From NCBI GenBank assembly GCA_043820045.1, contig JBDREF010000126.1, forward strand, positions 1-36,083: a stretch of DNA of 36,083 bases, given 5' to 3'. Each line of letters opens with the position of its first letter. Position 1 is the first letter of the stretch. Below the pieces are notes generated by a model. It was not told the DNA's origin and did no database searches. It saw nothing but the letters and a program-made list of their open reading frames with translations. Of the stretch, positions 7,094 to 15,927 are shown in pieces. This DNA is from JBDREF01 sp043820045 (lineage in GTDB: Bacteria > Planctomycetota > Phycisphaerae > Sedimentisphaerales > Anaerobacaceae). A program made the translations under genes and the position numbers.

Positions 7094-10000
7094 GTGAAAC
7101 GGCGACGATTATCAGTTTTTCCTGCTGAGCCTCTTCACCGATTAGGCGTTGTGATTGCCTTTGTGCTGATTGTGGCATGCACGGAGTCCAATTCTGCCCA
7201 TCCATTTCTGACAGCCGGGCTTGTTTTCATTTTCTCTTTGGGGTATTTCTTTGCCTCCGTGACCACTCGACGTGCTGGTTTCCTTTACGGCGCAATGCTC
7301 TTTAGTGCAGTCTCGTTCTTCCTGATATGCTATGGCCTGGGAGCGCCTCTCACATCGTTTCCACTCCTTTCAGTGGTTTTGGTCGTCTTTTTGTTGATTT
7401 TAGGCCATCAGTTGAACAGGTTGCCCGACTCACTTAGGTCATTTCCGCTGACTATATTCCGGCTGATGAACATGACCGTGGTTGTGTTTTCCGTCTGGGC
7501 CCTGGCACAGGTCAGTGACCTTACCCAGGAAGGGCTGATACGACACGTGGCCGCGTTCACCTTTCTGGGCTACGCAGGCGTTTACCTGGCGCATCGAATG
7601 ATGGGTCAGAGGCCCGTGTATACGTATCTATTCTCTCTGTTCCTGATGCTTGGCGGCATGATTTTAGCGGAGGGGCTGTGGTCTCTTGACTTTTGCTGGA
7701 TACCGGCCATTGCAGCAGCGGGAGTGATATTGCTGGTGGGAACGGGTCTTCATCGCGAAAAGGAATACAACTGGTCTCGGCATTTCTATTTCTGTTCGGC
7801 GCCGATCATACTGGTATCGCTCATATTTTCAGTCTGGCAGTGGCCTATACTGATTTTGGACCTGGCGCTGGCGTCACTGCTGTTGTGGATAGCCTACGAG
7901 CGCCTGGCCCAGGCAGTTGAGGACGTTGTAGGAGCGGCCATGGCGGAACGTGTCGTGGCAAAGTGTTTCTTCTTTGGCGCTGTTGGGCTGACCGTGCCGG
8001 TTGTGCCGATGCTCTTTATTCAGCCGGGCAACGTATATGTTGCTCTGGCCAGTGTTATTTGTGGGCTCACATTTTCTATGATCGCCTGGCAACGGCGCGG
8101 CCAGGCTGATAAGGGTAGTAGCTATGTGCTGGCTGCAGTCATGTTTGTCTCGGCAGGGGTGCTTGGCCTTGGCAGGCAACTTCCCGGCATCTCGGGGTCA
8201 ATATGGGCTCTGGCTGTCCCGCAGGTGATCTTGGCCTGCCTGGGGCTTTTGTGCGTGTTTTTCGGCAAGGCAGGAAATCTGATCGCGCGCAGGCGAATAG
8301 CGGCGGCGGCGATTTTTCCGGTTTTCTTTGCCTGGTTCTTCCTGGTGTTGCATGACCAATTGGAGATGGCCATAGTTGCCGCGTTGATAGCGACGGCCGT
8401 CGTACCTTACCTGGGTGTTCGTTTGAAGGAAAGATCGTACTACTATGCCATGGGCCCGTCAATCACAGGTGTTTTCATCGCCATAGTCTTGTTGCCCGGA
8501 GATACTATGATTGCCTGGCTTGACTGGGCCCCGGCCGCAGTGTCAACCGGCGCATCATTTGTCTGGGATGGCATGATCGCCTGGGGCGCTTGTGCAGCGG
8601 CCGCGCTGGCAACCGGCGTGTTGTTTGTCTGGGCAGACGCGCGCGGCAAACTGATAATGCGAGGCGCCGCGAACCTTGGATGGCTGATTCTGTCTATAGC
8701 GGCTATTTCGACTGCCTCGCCCGGCGGGGCATTTCGCTTGCTGTACTGTGTTACGGCTGTTGGGGCAACTGCCGTGTTAATCGCCTGGCGGCCGAACCGT
8801 GGGCAACGCGATGTATTAGAGTTGTTCGTACAGGGATTGGCACTTCTGGCGACCGCTGCCGTGGTAGTGATGGCGGCATTGGTGTCTGTCATCGGCGTGA
8901 GTGTGGTTGTTGTGGGGGCGTGCCTGCTGATTCTTTCGGCCGCCTACTGGCTGGTGTGGGCGGCACAACGGGGGCGCGGTGCTGCCCGTTTGGCTAACTG
9001 GCTGTTCGCGCTGGGGGCGTTGCTGGTGATCTTCGGCGTATTCTCCCGAATCGAGGTCCGTTTGGGCGCAGGCGCGGTGGTGGTTTTGATCGTATTCGTG
9101 CTGGCGGCCCTGGGGCGTAACCGATACTGCGCTATGGCCGGCAGTGCCGTTATGACCGGTCACGTGACCAGCATGGTGCTGGCCGTAGCAGCGTTGATTC
9201 AAACGTGGTCCCTGGGTGCATCGCACCTCTATCTGGCGGCCGCGCCCCTGGTGGCGTTCTATGCGCTCATGCCCATGCTGCTGGCGAACCAGGGGCTGCG
9301 ACTGGGTACGGCGTTGTGGATTAGTTTTGCGGTTTTGTTCGGAATAGCGGCCCAGACCAACACGCCCTACGAGCAGCAGATACATCTGATTGTGGCGCTC
9401 TCACTGGTGTGGGTGGCGTTCGGATACGTGCTAAATCGCACCATAGCGAAAGCCTGGTCCATGCCTCTTTATATGGCGGCAGCGGTGGTGGCGAGCTTCT
9501 GTTGTGTAGTCAGGATTCTGGCTCCGGTGACAGATACGTCGTGGCTGGTGTTCCTGACCGGCGGTATTACGTTTGTCTGTCTGTTTCTGATCGTGCGGGA
9601 TGACATTTACGCGTATCTGCTGAGCGTGGCCTTGGCGCTGATGGGTTACGATTGGCTCAGGGGGACCAGCAGTATCTTTACGGTGGACATATTCTTCTAT
9701 CTGGCGATTGCAGGGGTCGTGCTGGCGGCGGCATTCCTGCTGCCTCATCTGGTGAAGCGGATCACTCGGTTGGGGACTGTGCCGATGTTTTCGCTTTTCA
9801 CGGGGTTCGGGGCGGCCCTGCTGTTGCTGGTGATTGCCGCGCTCGGTGTCGTGCCGCTGAGCGTCTACGGGATCAAGATTACGGGACATCCGAAATTCTG
9901 TGGCTCCTGCCACAATATGGAAGACTACTATGCATCATGGGAACATTCATCGCACAAAGACGTAGGGTGTGTCGAATGCCATGCAGTGCCGGGCATGGCC

Positions 10001-11149
10001 GGAACTGCGGCAGCCAAGGCGCAGGGAATGGTGCAGTTGGTTCAGTATGTCGCCGGCTCCTACGGCACCAAGCCTCATGGTGAGATCAGTAGCGCCTCAT
10101 GTCAGCAGGATGGCTGCCATGAAGAGATCGGTAAAGACGACAAGTCTGTCATGCTCTATGACAGGATCAAGTTCCGTCACGACAGACATCTGAACGAAAA
10201 TCCCAACGGAAAGTCGTTGAACTGCGTGAGCTGTCATGGCCAGACCGTTCAGGGCCAGCATATCAGCGTCAGCAAGACCACCTGCCTGACGTGCCACTTC
10301 TATGGCCGCGGCGACAAACAGGTGGCCACTGGGGACTGCCAGACGTGCCACCCCATCCCAGAAGAGCCGGTGACATTTGTGGATGAACCTTTCAGTCACC
10401 GGGACTTTTTGGCCGGTGACGGAGACAGAACATGCGTCCATTGCCACAGTCAAGTGACTCAGGGCAGCGGGACCGTCTCGCGTGCACGGTGTCTTTCCTG
10501 TCATTTGGAGGATGAAGAACATGGTGTGGTCGACGATCAGGAGGCATTCCATCTGATTCATGTATCCACAGGACATTTCGACTGCCTGAATTGTCACGAA
10601 GAGATCAAGCACGGCGTGCGCCCAATGGCGGAGCAGATGCTAACATCCAGCAACTGCACAACCTGTCACGGGGGCAAGCGGCATTCCATACAGGAAGCCA
10701 TCTATGCCGGTACCGCTGTGGCGGAATTGGACACCAAGCCGGATGTGATGTATGAGGCGGGCGTGGCCTGCGATGGATGTCATGACGATGTGCAGATCAC
10801 GCACTTGGGTAATCTGACACTCACGAGCAGAATCTCCGGAGCCAAACAGTGTGTTGATTGCCACAACAATGAGGACTCCGCCGAAGAACTCGCTTCGTGG
10901 CAGGAGGCGACGAAGGAGATGCTTGGCGAGCTTGGGCCGGCATTAGCGGAATTGGAGAAGGCACTCCAGTCTTCTAAAGCATCGACCGAACAGTTGGCAG
11001 AAGCCAGGAAACTGGCGGGATATGCTCGCACTAAGCTCGACATGGTGGTGAAGGACGGCAGCTACGGAGCGCATAACGTCGGCTATGTCATGGAGATTCT
11101 CGATAAGGTGCTTGAAGAAATTGAGATGGGCCAGTCTTTGATTGAATGA
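7094..11149 (+). CDS. Giant polytopic membrane protein fused to a NapC-like dodecaheme cytochrome
   Basis: A 1351-residue protein. I place the start at GTG 7094, after AAGGCAAGG, because the sigma-54 promoter lies inside any longer frame and decayed copies of exactly this start occur at about 500 and 3500. Residues 15-925 are almost wholly hydrophobic, with twenty or more transmembrane stretches and no domain I recognise. From residue 936 a NapC/NrfH-type region begins (CGSCHNM, then CVECH after an SSH segment), preceded by its own membrane helix. Twelve heme sites follow in all: eleven CXXCH and one CX4CH (CQQDGCH). The tail ends DGSYGAHNVGYVMEIL, like the C-terminal helix of the hexaheme cytochrome. 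NapC-type domains exchange electrons with quinol. As first gene of the Hdr operon, it probably links membrane and periplasm to that complex. Confidence 0.88.
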   Translation: MKRRRLSVFPAEPLHRLGVVIAFVLIVACTESNSAHPFLTAGLVFIFSLGYFFASVTTRRAGFLYGAMLFSAVSFFLICYGLGAPLTSFPLLSVVLVVFLLILGHQLNRLPDSLRSFPLTIFRLMNMTVVVFSVWALAQVSDLTQEGLIRHVAAFTFLGYAGVYLAHRMMGQRPVYTYLFSLFLMLGGMILAEGLWSLDFCWIPAIAAAGVILLVGTGLHREKEYNWSRHFYFCSAPIILVSLIFSVWQWPILILDLALASLLLWIAYERLAQAVEDVVGAAMAERVVAKCFFFGAVGLTVPVVPMLFIQPGNVYVALASVICGLTFSMIAWQRRGQADKGSSYVLAAVMFVSAGVLGLGRQLPGISGSIWALAVPQVILACLGLLCVFFGKAGNLIARRRIAAAAIFPVFFAWFFLVLHDQLEMAIVAALIATAVVPYLGVRLKERSYYYAMGPSITGVFIAIVLLPGDTMIAWLDWAPAAVSTGASFVWDGMIAWGACAAAALATGVLFVWADARGKLIMRGAANLGWLILSIAAISTASPGGAFRLLYCVTAVGATAVLIAWRPNRGQRDVLELFVQGLALLATAAVVVMAALVSVIGVSVVVVGACLLILSAAYWLVWAAQRGRGAARLANWLFALGALLVIFGVFSRIEVRLGAGAVVVLIVFVLAALGRNRYCAMAGSAVMTGHVTSMVLAVAALIQTWSLGASHLYLAAAPLVAFYALMPMLLANQGLRLGTALWISFAVLFGIAAQTNTPYEQQIHLIVALSLVWVAFGYVLNRTIAKAWSMPLYMAAAVVASFCCVVRILAPVTDTSWLVFLTGGITFVCLFLIVRDDIYAYLLSVALALMGYDWLRGTSSIFTVDIFFYLAIAGVVLAAAFLLPHLVKRITRLGTVPMFSLFTGFGAALLLLVIAALGVVPLSVYGIKITGHPKFCGSCHNMEDYYASWEHSSHKDVGCVECHAVPGMAGTAAAKAQGMVQLVQYVAGSYGTKPHGEISSASCQQDGCHEEIGKDDKSVMLYDRIKFRHDRHLNENPNGKSLNCVSCHGQTVQGQHISVSKTTCLTCHFYGRGDKQVATGDCQTCHPIPEEPVTFVDEPFSHRDFLAGDGDRTCVHCHSQVTQGSGTVSRARCLSCHLEDEEHGVVDDQEAFHLIHVSTGHFDCLNCHEEIKHGVRPMAEQMLTSSNCTTCHGGKRHSIQEAIYAGTAVAELDTKPDVMYEAGVACDGCHDDVQITHLGNLTLTSRISGAKQCVDCHNNEDSAEELASWQEATKEMLGELGPALAELEKALQSSKASTEQLAEARKLAGYARTKLDMVVKDGSYGAHNVGYVMEILDKVLEEIEMGQSLIE

Positions 11150-11218
11150 CTCTGACTGACGGATTCAATCAGATCAGTCAGTTGGAAGGCAAGATGTATA
11201 AAAGATAGGAAAGATCGT

Positions 11219-11782
11219 ATGAAGGCAGATTTAACTGACAAGGCTTTACACTCCGAGTTTCGCCGCAAAGTGGAGGAATTGAGCGGGCAGAACCTCAGCA
11301 ACTGCTATCAGTGCGGTAAGTGTTCGGGTGGCTGCCCGGTGGAGCCGGATGTCGAGGTGTCTCCAAATCGTCTGATACGCATGGTGCAACTTGGCCTGGA
11401 AGCCGAAGCGCTGAACAGCGATAGTATTTGGCATTGCGCGGGGTGCGGCACCTGCAATGGCCGGTGTCCGATGGGGGTCGATATTGTCCGCGTCAAGGAT
11501 GCTCTGCGGAAACTGACGAAGAAGATACACTATGGGCGAGGCTCTCTGGAAGCCTGGACTTTCTACGAGTCGTTCCTGGATTGCGTGCGCAATTTCGGTC
11601 GTCTCAGCGAAATAGGAATGATGGGTGCGTATAATATCAACTCGGGTTGGCTGTTGACGAACGTACGCAAGGCGCCGTGGTTCATTATGAGGAACAAACT
11701 GGGCCTGTCGCCTCATACCATCAAGCGTATCGACCGGCTGCATCGCGTCTTTGATCGCATTGAGGAGATAGAAGGCAAATGA
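11219..11782 (+). CDS. hdrC: Heterodisulfide reductase subunit C-like protein
   Basis: A 187-residue iron-sulfur protein. Two [4Fe-4S] sites have the HdrC pattern: CYQCGKCSGGCP near residue 29 and CAGCGTCNGRCP near residue 73. The family's helical C-terminus follows. In Hdr complexes HdrC carries electrons between HdrA and HdrB. AGGAAAGA precedes the ATG. It begins 69 bp after the membrane cytochrome and overlaps hdrB by the four bases ATGA. There is no membrane helix, so this is the soluble HdrABC type rather than HdrE-linked. Confidence 0.93.
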   Translation: MKADLTDKALHSEFRRKVEELSGQNLSNCYQCGKCSGGCPVEPDVEVSPNRLIRMVQLGLEAEALNSDSIWHCAGCGTCNGRCPMGVDIVRVKDALRKLTKKIHYGRGSLEAWTFYESFLDCVRNFGRLSEIGMMGAYNINSGWLLTNVRKAPWFIMRNKLGLSPHTIKRIDRLHRVFDRIEEIEGK

Positions 11783-12666
11783 AGTACGCTTATTACCCAG
11801 GATGTTCGTCGGAGGGAAGTGGCGCTGAGTATGCGCACGCCAGTGAGGCGGTGCTGGAGGCCCTGGGAGTCGAACTGGAAGAGATCGACGATTGGGTCTG
11901 CTGCGGCGCAAGTCCCGCCCACGCTACGAGTCACCTTTTGTCGATAGCGTTGCCGGCGATATCCTGTGCGGCGGCGGAGAAGCAGTCGCTGGACATTATG
12001 ACATGCTGCGCTTGCTGCCACAGCCGACTGAAGCAGATCAACCAGCAGGTAAAAGACGATCCGGAACTGCGAGCGAAAATCAGCGAGATCATTGAGGAAG
12101 ACTACCACGGCAGTCTAAATGTGCTGCACATTACAGAGGTGTTGGCGCGTGAGGTGGGCCTGGAAGCGATCAAGGATCGTGTGCGCAAGCCGCTGAAAGG
12201 CTTGAAGGTGGCGTGCTATTACGGCTGTCTTATGTCGCGCATGCCCGAGGCCCTCCTGACCGACAAGTCGGAATACCCGATGTTGCTGGACAACCTGATG
12301 GAGGCCTTGGGGGCCGAACCTTTGGATTGGCCCTACAAGACCGAGTGCTGCGGGGCCGCCTTGACCTTGACGCAAACGAAAACGGTGATAAGGCTCTGTG
12401 CGGACATTCTGCAAATGGCCAAACAGAACGGAGCGGATGTTTTGACGGTGGCGTGTCCGCTGTGCCAGGCCAATCTCGATATGTATCAGGGGGAGGCGGA
12501 GAAGTTGCTGGGAGAGCGATTTAGCATTCCGGTGATCTATTTTGTCCAGTTGATGGGTTTGGCTATGGATTTGGATCCCAAGCGCGTTTGCCTGGACAGG
12601 CTTATCGTGGATCCTTTGCCGATACTGGCCCAAAAAGGATTTATCGACGGAGCGGTGTACCTATGA
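11779..12666 (+). CDS. hdrB: Heterodisulfide reductase subunit B-like protein
   Basis: A 295-residue protein with both cysteine-rich CCG domains of HdrB. Domain one has PGCSS, then WVCCG, then CCACC. Domain two has YYGCL, then ECCGAA, then CPLC. These Cys sets bind the two non-cubane [4Fe-4S] clusters that reduce disulfides in methanogens. In bacteria the substrate is usually unknown. The complete motifs imply an active site rather than a structural remnant. It overlaps hdrC by 4 bp and ends 79 bp before the HdrA-N::NuoE gene. Confidence 0.93.
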   Translation: MKYAYYPGCSSEGSGAEYAHASEAVLEALGVELEEIDDWVCCGASPAHATSHLLSIALPAISCAAAEKQSLDIMTCCACCHSRLKQINQQVKDDPELRAKISEIIEEDYHGSLNVLHITEVLAREVGLEAIKDRVRKPLKGLKVACYYGCLMSRMPEALLTDKSEYPMLLDNLMEALGAEPLDWPYKTECCGAALTLTQTKTVIRLCADILQMAKQNGADVLTVACPLCQANLDMYQGEAEKLLGERFSIPVIYFVQLMGLAMDLDPKRVCLDRLIVDPLPILAQKGFIDGAVYL

Positions 12667-12743
12667 AACGCACGAGGCTCAAAGATCGCCATGTTGCTCA
12701 GCCGTGGATCAGCGGTCGAGATGATTCAAGTAGGGAGTATTGA
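12663..12743 (+). CDS. Possible 26-residue peptide between hdrB and the hdrA-N fusion
   Basis: An ATG overlapping the hdrB stop (ATGA) opens 26 codons (MKRTRLKDRHVAQPW...), ending three bases before the next start. The arrangement would allow ribosomes to run from hdrB into the next gene. There is no recognisable domain. It may only be a coupling device or chance. Confidence 0.25.
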   Translation: MKRTRLKDRHVAQPWISGRDDSSREY

Positions 12744-12745
12744 CT

Positions 12746-14044
12746 ATGTCGCGAATGGGCGTTTTTGTATGCTGGTGTGGGTCGAATATCGCAGAGAATG
12801 TGGACTGTGATGAGGTCGCGCGCTACGCCGCCAAACTACCGAGTGTGGTCATCGCCCGCAGCTACAAATACATGTGCTCTGATCCCGGACAGAAAATTGT
12901 CACCGATGCGATCGAGGATCTTAAACTGACCGGTGTGGTGGTTGCCTCGTGCTCGCCGCGCATGCACGAACCCACTTTCCGCAAAGCGGCCACCACTGTG
13001 GGCTTGAATGCTTATATGCTGGAGATGGCAAACATTCGCGAGCACTGCTCCTGGGTGCACAACAACCGCCACGAGGCCACCGAAAAAGCCAAAGACCTGA
13101 TCCGCATACTGGTCGAAAAAGTCAAGCGAAACGTACCCCTCGATGAGATCGAAGTGCCCGTGACCCAACGCGTGATGGTCATCGGCGCGGGCATTGCCGG
13201 CATTCAGGCGGCGCTGGATGTGGCCTCAGCAGGTTACGAAGTGGCTTTGGTCGAGCGCCAGCCGAGCATTGGCGGCTACATGTCCCTGTTGGATGAGACC
13301 TTCCCCACCCTTGATTGCTCTCAATGCATCCTGACACCGCGCATGGTCGAAGTCATGCAGAGCGACAAAATTACCCTGCACAGCTTCTCGGAAGTGGAGC
13401 AGGTGGATGGATACATCGGCAATTTCAAGGTGAAAATTCGCAAGAAACCTCGTAGCGTTGACATGGCCAAGTGCACGGGCTGTGGTGACTGCTGGAATAA
13501 CTGTATGGCGCGCAACAAAATCACCGAACCGCCGCGCCCTGCCCTGGATGACGGGATTCCCGCCGACGTCATTACGAAGGTAGATGCGATTCTCGGGAAA
13601 TACACGGACCAGGCCGGCATGGTCATTGGTGTGCTGCAGGATGTGCAGGATGAGTTTAATTATTTGCCCGGGGATGCCTTGACATACCTCAGCAGAAAAT
13701 CCGGAATACCTCTGAGCCGGTTGTATGGCGTGGCTCGGTTTTACAACACATTCAGCTTGAAGCCGAGGGGAAAATACATCATTCGCGTTTGCCTGGGTAC
13801 GGCCTGTCACCTCAAGGGAGGTGGCCGCATAGCCGATGCTCTGGTGCACGAACTCGGTATTGAGCATGGCGAGACGACCCAGGACCGCCTGTTTACCCTG
13901 GAGCGGGTCAATTGTCTCGGCACATGTGCCCTGGCGCCGGTGGTAACGGTCAACAACAAGTATCACGGTAAAATGACGGTCGCCAAGATGATGAAGATAG
14001 TGGAACAGTGCGCTGAACTAGAGCAAGTGGAAGTCTCTGTGTAG
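12746..14044 (+). CDS. N-terminal half of HdrA fused to a NuoE-like [2Fe-2S] domain
   Basis: A 432-residue fusion. The ATG at 12746 follows AGGGAG with good spacing. Residues 1-257 are the first half of HdrA: the N-terminal cysteine region (CWCG, C44, CSPRMHEP), the FAD-binding GAGIAG (147-152), the HdrA signature CSQCILTPRM (191-200) and the first ferredoxin site C243/C246/C249/C253. HdrA then stops abruptly. Residues ~275-432 are a NuoE/HydC-type thioredoxin-like domain with [2Fe-2S] ligands C349, C354, C390 and C394. The missing HdrA half begins the second part of the gene at 15928, so hdrA is split around a NuoEFG-like cassette. In HdrA the FAD is the bifurcation site; here it would sit on the chain carrying NuoE. 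Confidence 0.92.
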   Translation: MSRMGVFVCWCGSNIAENVDCDEVARYAAKLPSVVIARSYKYMCSDPGQKIVTDAIEDLKLTGVVVASCSPRMHEPTFRKAATTVGLNAYMLEMANIREHCSWVHNNRHEATEKAKDLIRILVEKVKRNVPLDEIEVPVTQRVMVIGAGIAGIQAALDVASAGYEVALVERQPSIGGYMSLLDETFPTLDCSQCILTPRMVEVMQSDKITLHSFSEVEQVDGYIGNFKVKIRKKPRSVDMAKCTGCGDCWNNCMARNKITEPPRPALDDGIPADVITKVDAILGKYTDQAGMVIGVLQDVQDEFNYLPGDALTYLSRKSGIPLSRLYGVARFYNTFSLKPRGKYIIRVCLGTACHLKGGGRIADALVHELGIEHGETTQDRLFTLERVNCLGTCALAPVVTVNNKYHGKMTVAKMMKIVEQCAELEQVEVSV

Positions 14045-14059
14045 AAGAGGCCCTGAAGT

Positions 14060-15919
14060 ATGGTAGTGACAACGCAGCTAAAAACACCAAAAGGTCTGGA
14101 GAAGCTACGCCTCAGATTGGCTGAACAGAGAAAGTCCAAAAGAATCGGGATTTCTGTTTGTTCAGGGACCGGATGCCGGGCGAATGGGAGTATGGAACTG
14201 GTTGAAGAATTCCGCCGCCAGCTTGATGCCAAGGGGGTGAGCGATGTGGACGTACGTGCCACCGGTTGCCACGGCTTTTGCGAACAAGGCCCTCTGGTCG
14301 TCATATTCCCCCGGAAGATATTCTACCGCGGCGTGCAGATCAAGCACGTTGACAGCGTGATCGAGAAGACCATCCTAAACAATGAGTTGGTCGAGTCGCT
14401 ACTGTTCAAGGACCCTGTGACAAAAGAGAAATTTCATCTCGAACATGAGGTTCCTTTTTATGCCAAGCAGCAGCGAATTGTCTTCCGCAACAATGGTAAG
14501 ATCGACCCGGCTGAAATTGACGACTATATCGCGGCAGATGGCTATGCAGCCCTGGCCAAGGCGCTGACCGGTTTGACCCCTGAAGAGGTGATTCGTCAGA
14601 TCCAGAAAAGCGGCCTTCGCGGACGCGGCGGAGGGGGATTCCCTACAGGAAAGAAATGGGAGATATGTCGGGAGCAGGCCGGTGACGAAAAATATATCAT
14701 CTGTAATGGTGACGAGGGTGACCCAGGCGCGTTCATGGACCGTAGCATCATGGAGGGCGATCCCCATAGCGTCCTGGAGGGTATGACCATCGGTGCCTAC
14801 GCCATTGGTGCTGCACACGGGTACCTTTACGTACGGGGAGAATATCCACTGGCGGTTAGCAATTTGTCCATAGCGATCCAGCAGTCGCAGGCCCTGGGAC
14901 TATTGGGCGACGATATTCTGGGCTCCGGTTTTAGTTTCGAGGTGGAGATTGTCCGGGGCGCCGGGGCATTTGTGTGCGGTGAAGAAACCGGCCTGATTGC
15001 GTCCATTCAGGGTGATATCGGCAGCCCCCGGCAACGTCCGCCCTATCCGGCGCAGGCAGGGCTGTGGGGAAAACCGACCAACATCAATAACGTCGAAACA
15101 TGGGCAAACGTCCCGGTCATCATCGACCGTGGGCCAGACTGGTTTGCCGGTATTGGCACTGAGCGATCAAAAGGAACCAAGGTGTTCTCGCTGGTCGGCA
15201 AGGTGCAAAATACCGGGCTCGTTGAGGTGCCCATGGGCACGACTATGCGTGAGATTGTGTACGACATAGGCGGGGGCACACAAAAAAAACGAAAGTTCAA
15301 GGCCGTGCAGACTGGCGGCCCTTCCGGGGGATGCATCCCCGAATCGCTGCTGGACTTGCCTGTGGATTTTGACAAGCTCCAGGAGGCCGGTGGAATGATG
15401 GGATCGGGCGGGCTGATCGTCATGGACGAGCGGACCTGCATGGTGGATGTGGCCAAGTATTTCCTGGCCTTCCTGGTCGATGAATCATGTGGCAAGTGCA
15501 CTGCCTGCCGTGAGGGCGTGGCGCAAATGCATACTGTGCTTTCGCGGATTGTCCAGGGCGATGGTCGCGACGGTGACATAGAACTGCTGGAACAGTTGGG
15601 TGCCTATGTTAAGGAAACATCGTTGTGTCAATTGGGTGGAACGGCGCCGAACCCGGTCCTTTCCACGTTGCGATACTTCCGCGACGAGTACGAGACACAC
15701 ATCCACGAGAAGAAGTGCCGCGCCGGCGTGTGTAAATCGCTGGTGCGGTTCGTCATTAACGCTGAAACCTGCAAGGGTTGCGGTCTGTGCATGCGGGACT
15801 GCCCCACCAAAGCTGTTTCCGGCGAGAAAAAGGAGCCCCATCACATTGATGCTGAATTGTGCGTTCAGTGTGGTGTATGTTATGAAGACTGCCCGTTCGA
15901 TGCGGTCATGGTGGAGTAG
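14060..15919 (+). CDS. NuoF/HydB-like NADH-binding FMN subunit
   Basis: A 619-residue protein with the four-part layout of HydB/HndC-type subunits. A thioredoxin-like [2Fe-2S] domain comes first (C34, C39, C70, C74). The FMN/NADH core has GRGGGGFPTGKKW (188-200) and CNGDEGDPGAFMDR (215-228). The NuoF [4Fe-4S] site is C477/C480/C483 with C523. The C-terminus is a two-cluster ferredoxin (CKGCGLCMRDCP and CVQCGVCYEDCP). Such subunits oxidise or reduce NAD(H) in bifurcating hydrogenases, formate dehydrogenases and the Bam complex. No hydrogenase H-cluster subunit lies nearby. It sits 15 bp after the HdrA-N::NuoE gene and 8 bp before the NuoG-N::HdrA-C gene. Confidence 0.93.
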   Translation: MVVTTQLKTPKGLEKLRLRLAEQRKSKRIGISVCSGTGCRANGSMELVEEFRRQLDAKGVSDVDVRATGCHGFCEQGPLVVIFPRKIFYRGVQIKHVDSVIEKTILNNELVESLLFKDPVTKEKFHLEHEVPFYAKQQRIVFRNNGKIDPAEIDDYIAADGYAALAKALTGLTPEEVIRQIQKSGLRGRGGGGFPTGKKWEICREQAGDEKYIICNGDEGDPGAFMDRSIMEGDPHSVLEGMTIGAYAIGAAHGYLYVRGEYPLAVSNLSIAIQQSQALGLLGDDILGSGFSFEVEIVRGAGAFVCGEETGLIASIQGDIGSPRQRPPYPAQAGLWGKPTNINNVETWANVPVIIDRGPDWFAGIGTERSKGTKVFSLVGKVQNTGLVEVPMGTTMREIVYDIGGGTQKKRKFKAVQTGGPSGGCIPESLLDLPVDFDKLQEAGGMMGSGGLIVMDERTCMVDVAKYFLAFLVDESCGKCTACREGVAQMHTVLSRIVQGDGRDGDIELLEQLGAYVKETSLCQLGGTAPNPVLSTLRYFRDEYETHIHEKKCRAGVCKSLVRFVINAETCKGCGLCMRDCPTKAVSGEKKEPHHIDAELCVQCGVCYEDCPFDAVMVE

Positions 15920-15927
15920 AGGCCAGA

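Noticed and set aside
7070..7165. Possible riboswitch in conserved leader sequence (GAAACGGCGACG and following)
   Set aside because: The conservation is explained by the ribosome site and first codons of the membrane cytochrome gene, and the other copies are decayed coding sequence. No known riboswitch consensus, such as the GEMM types linked to cytochromes, fits.
14060..15919. Electron-bifurcating [FeFe] hydrogenase or complex I operon
   Set aside because: Neither an H-cluster hydrogenase subunit nor the complex I membrane or NuoBCD subunits are present. The NuoEFG-like parts are embedded in an Hdr locus.
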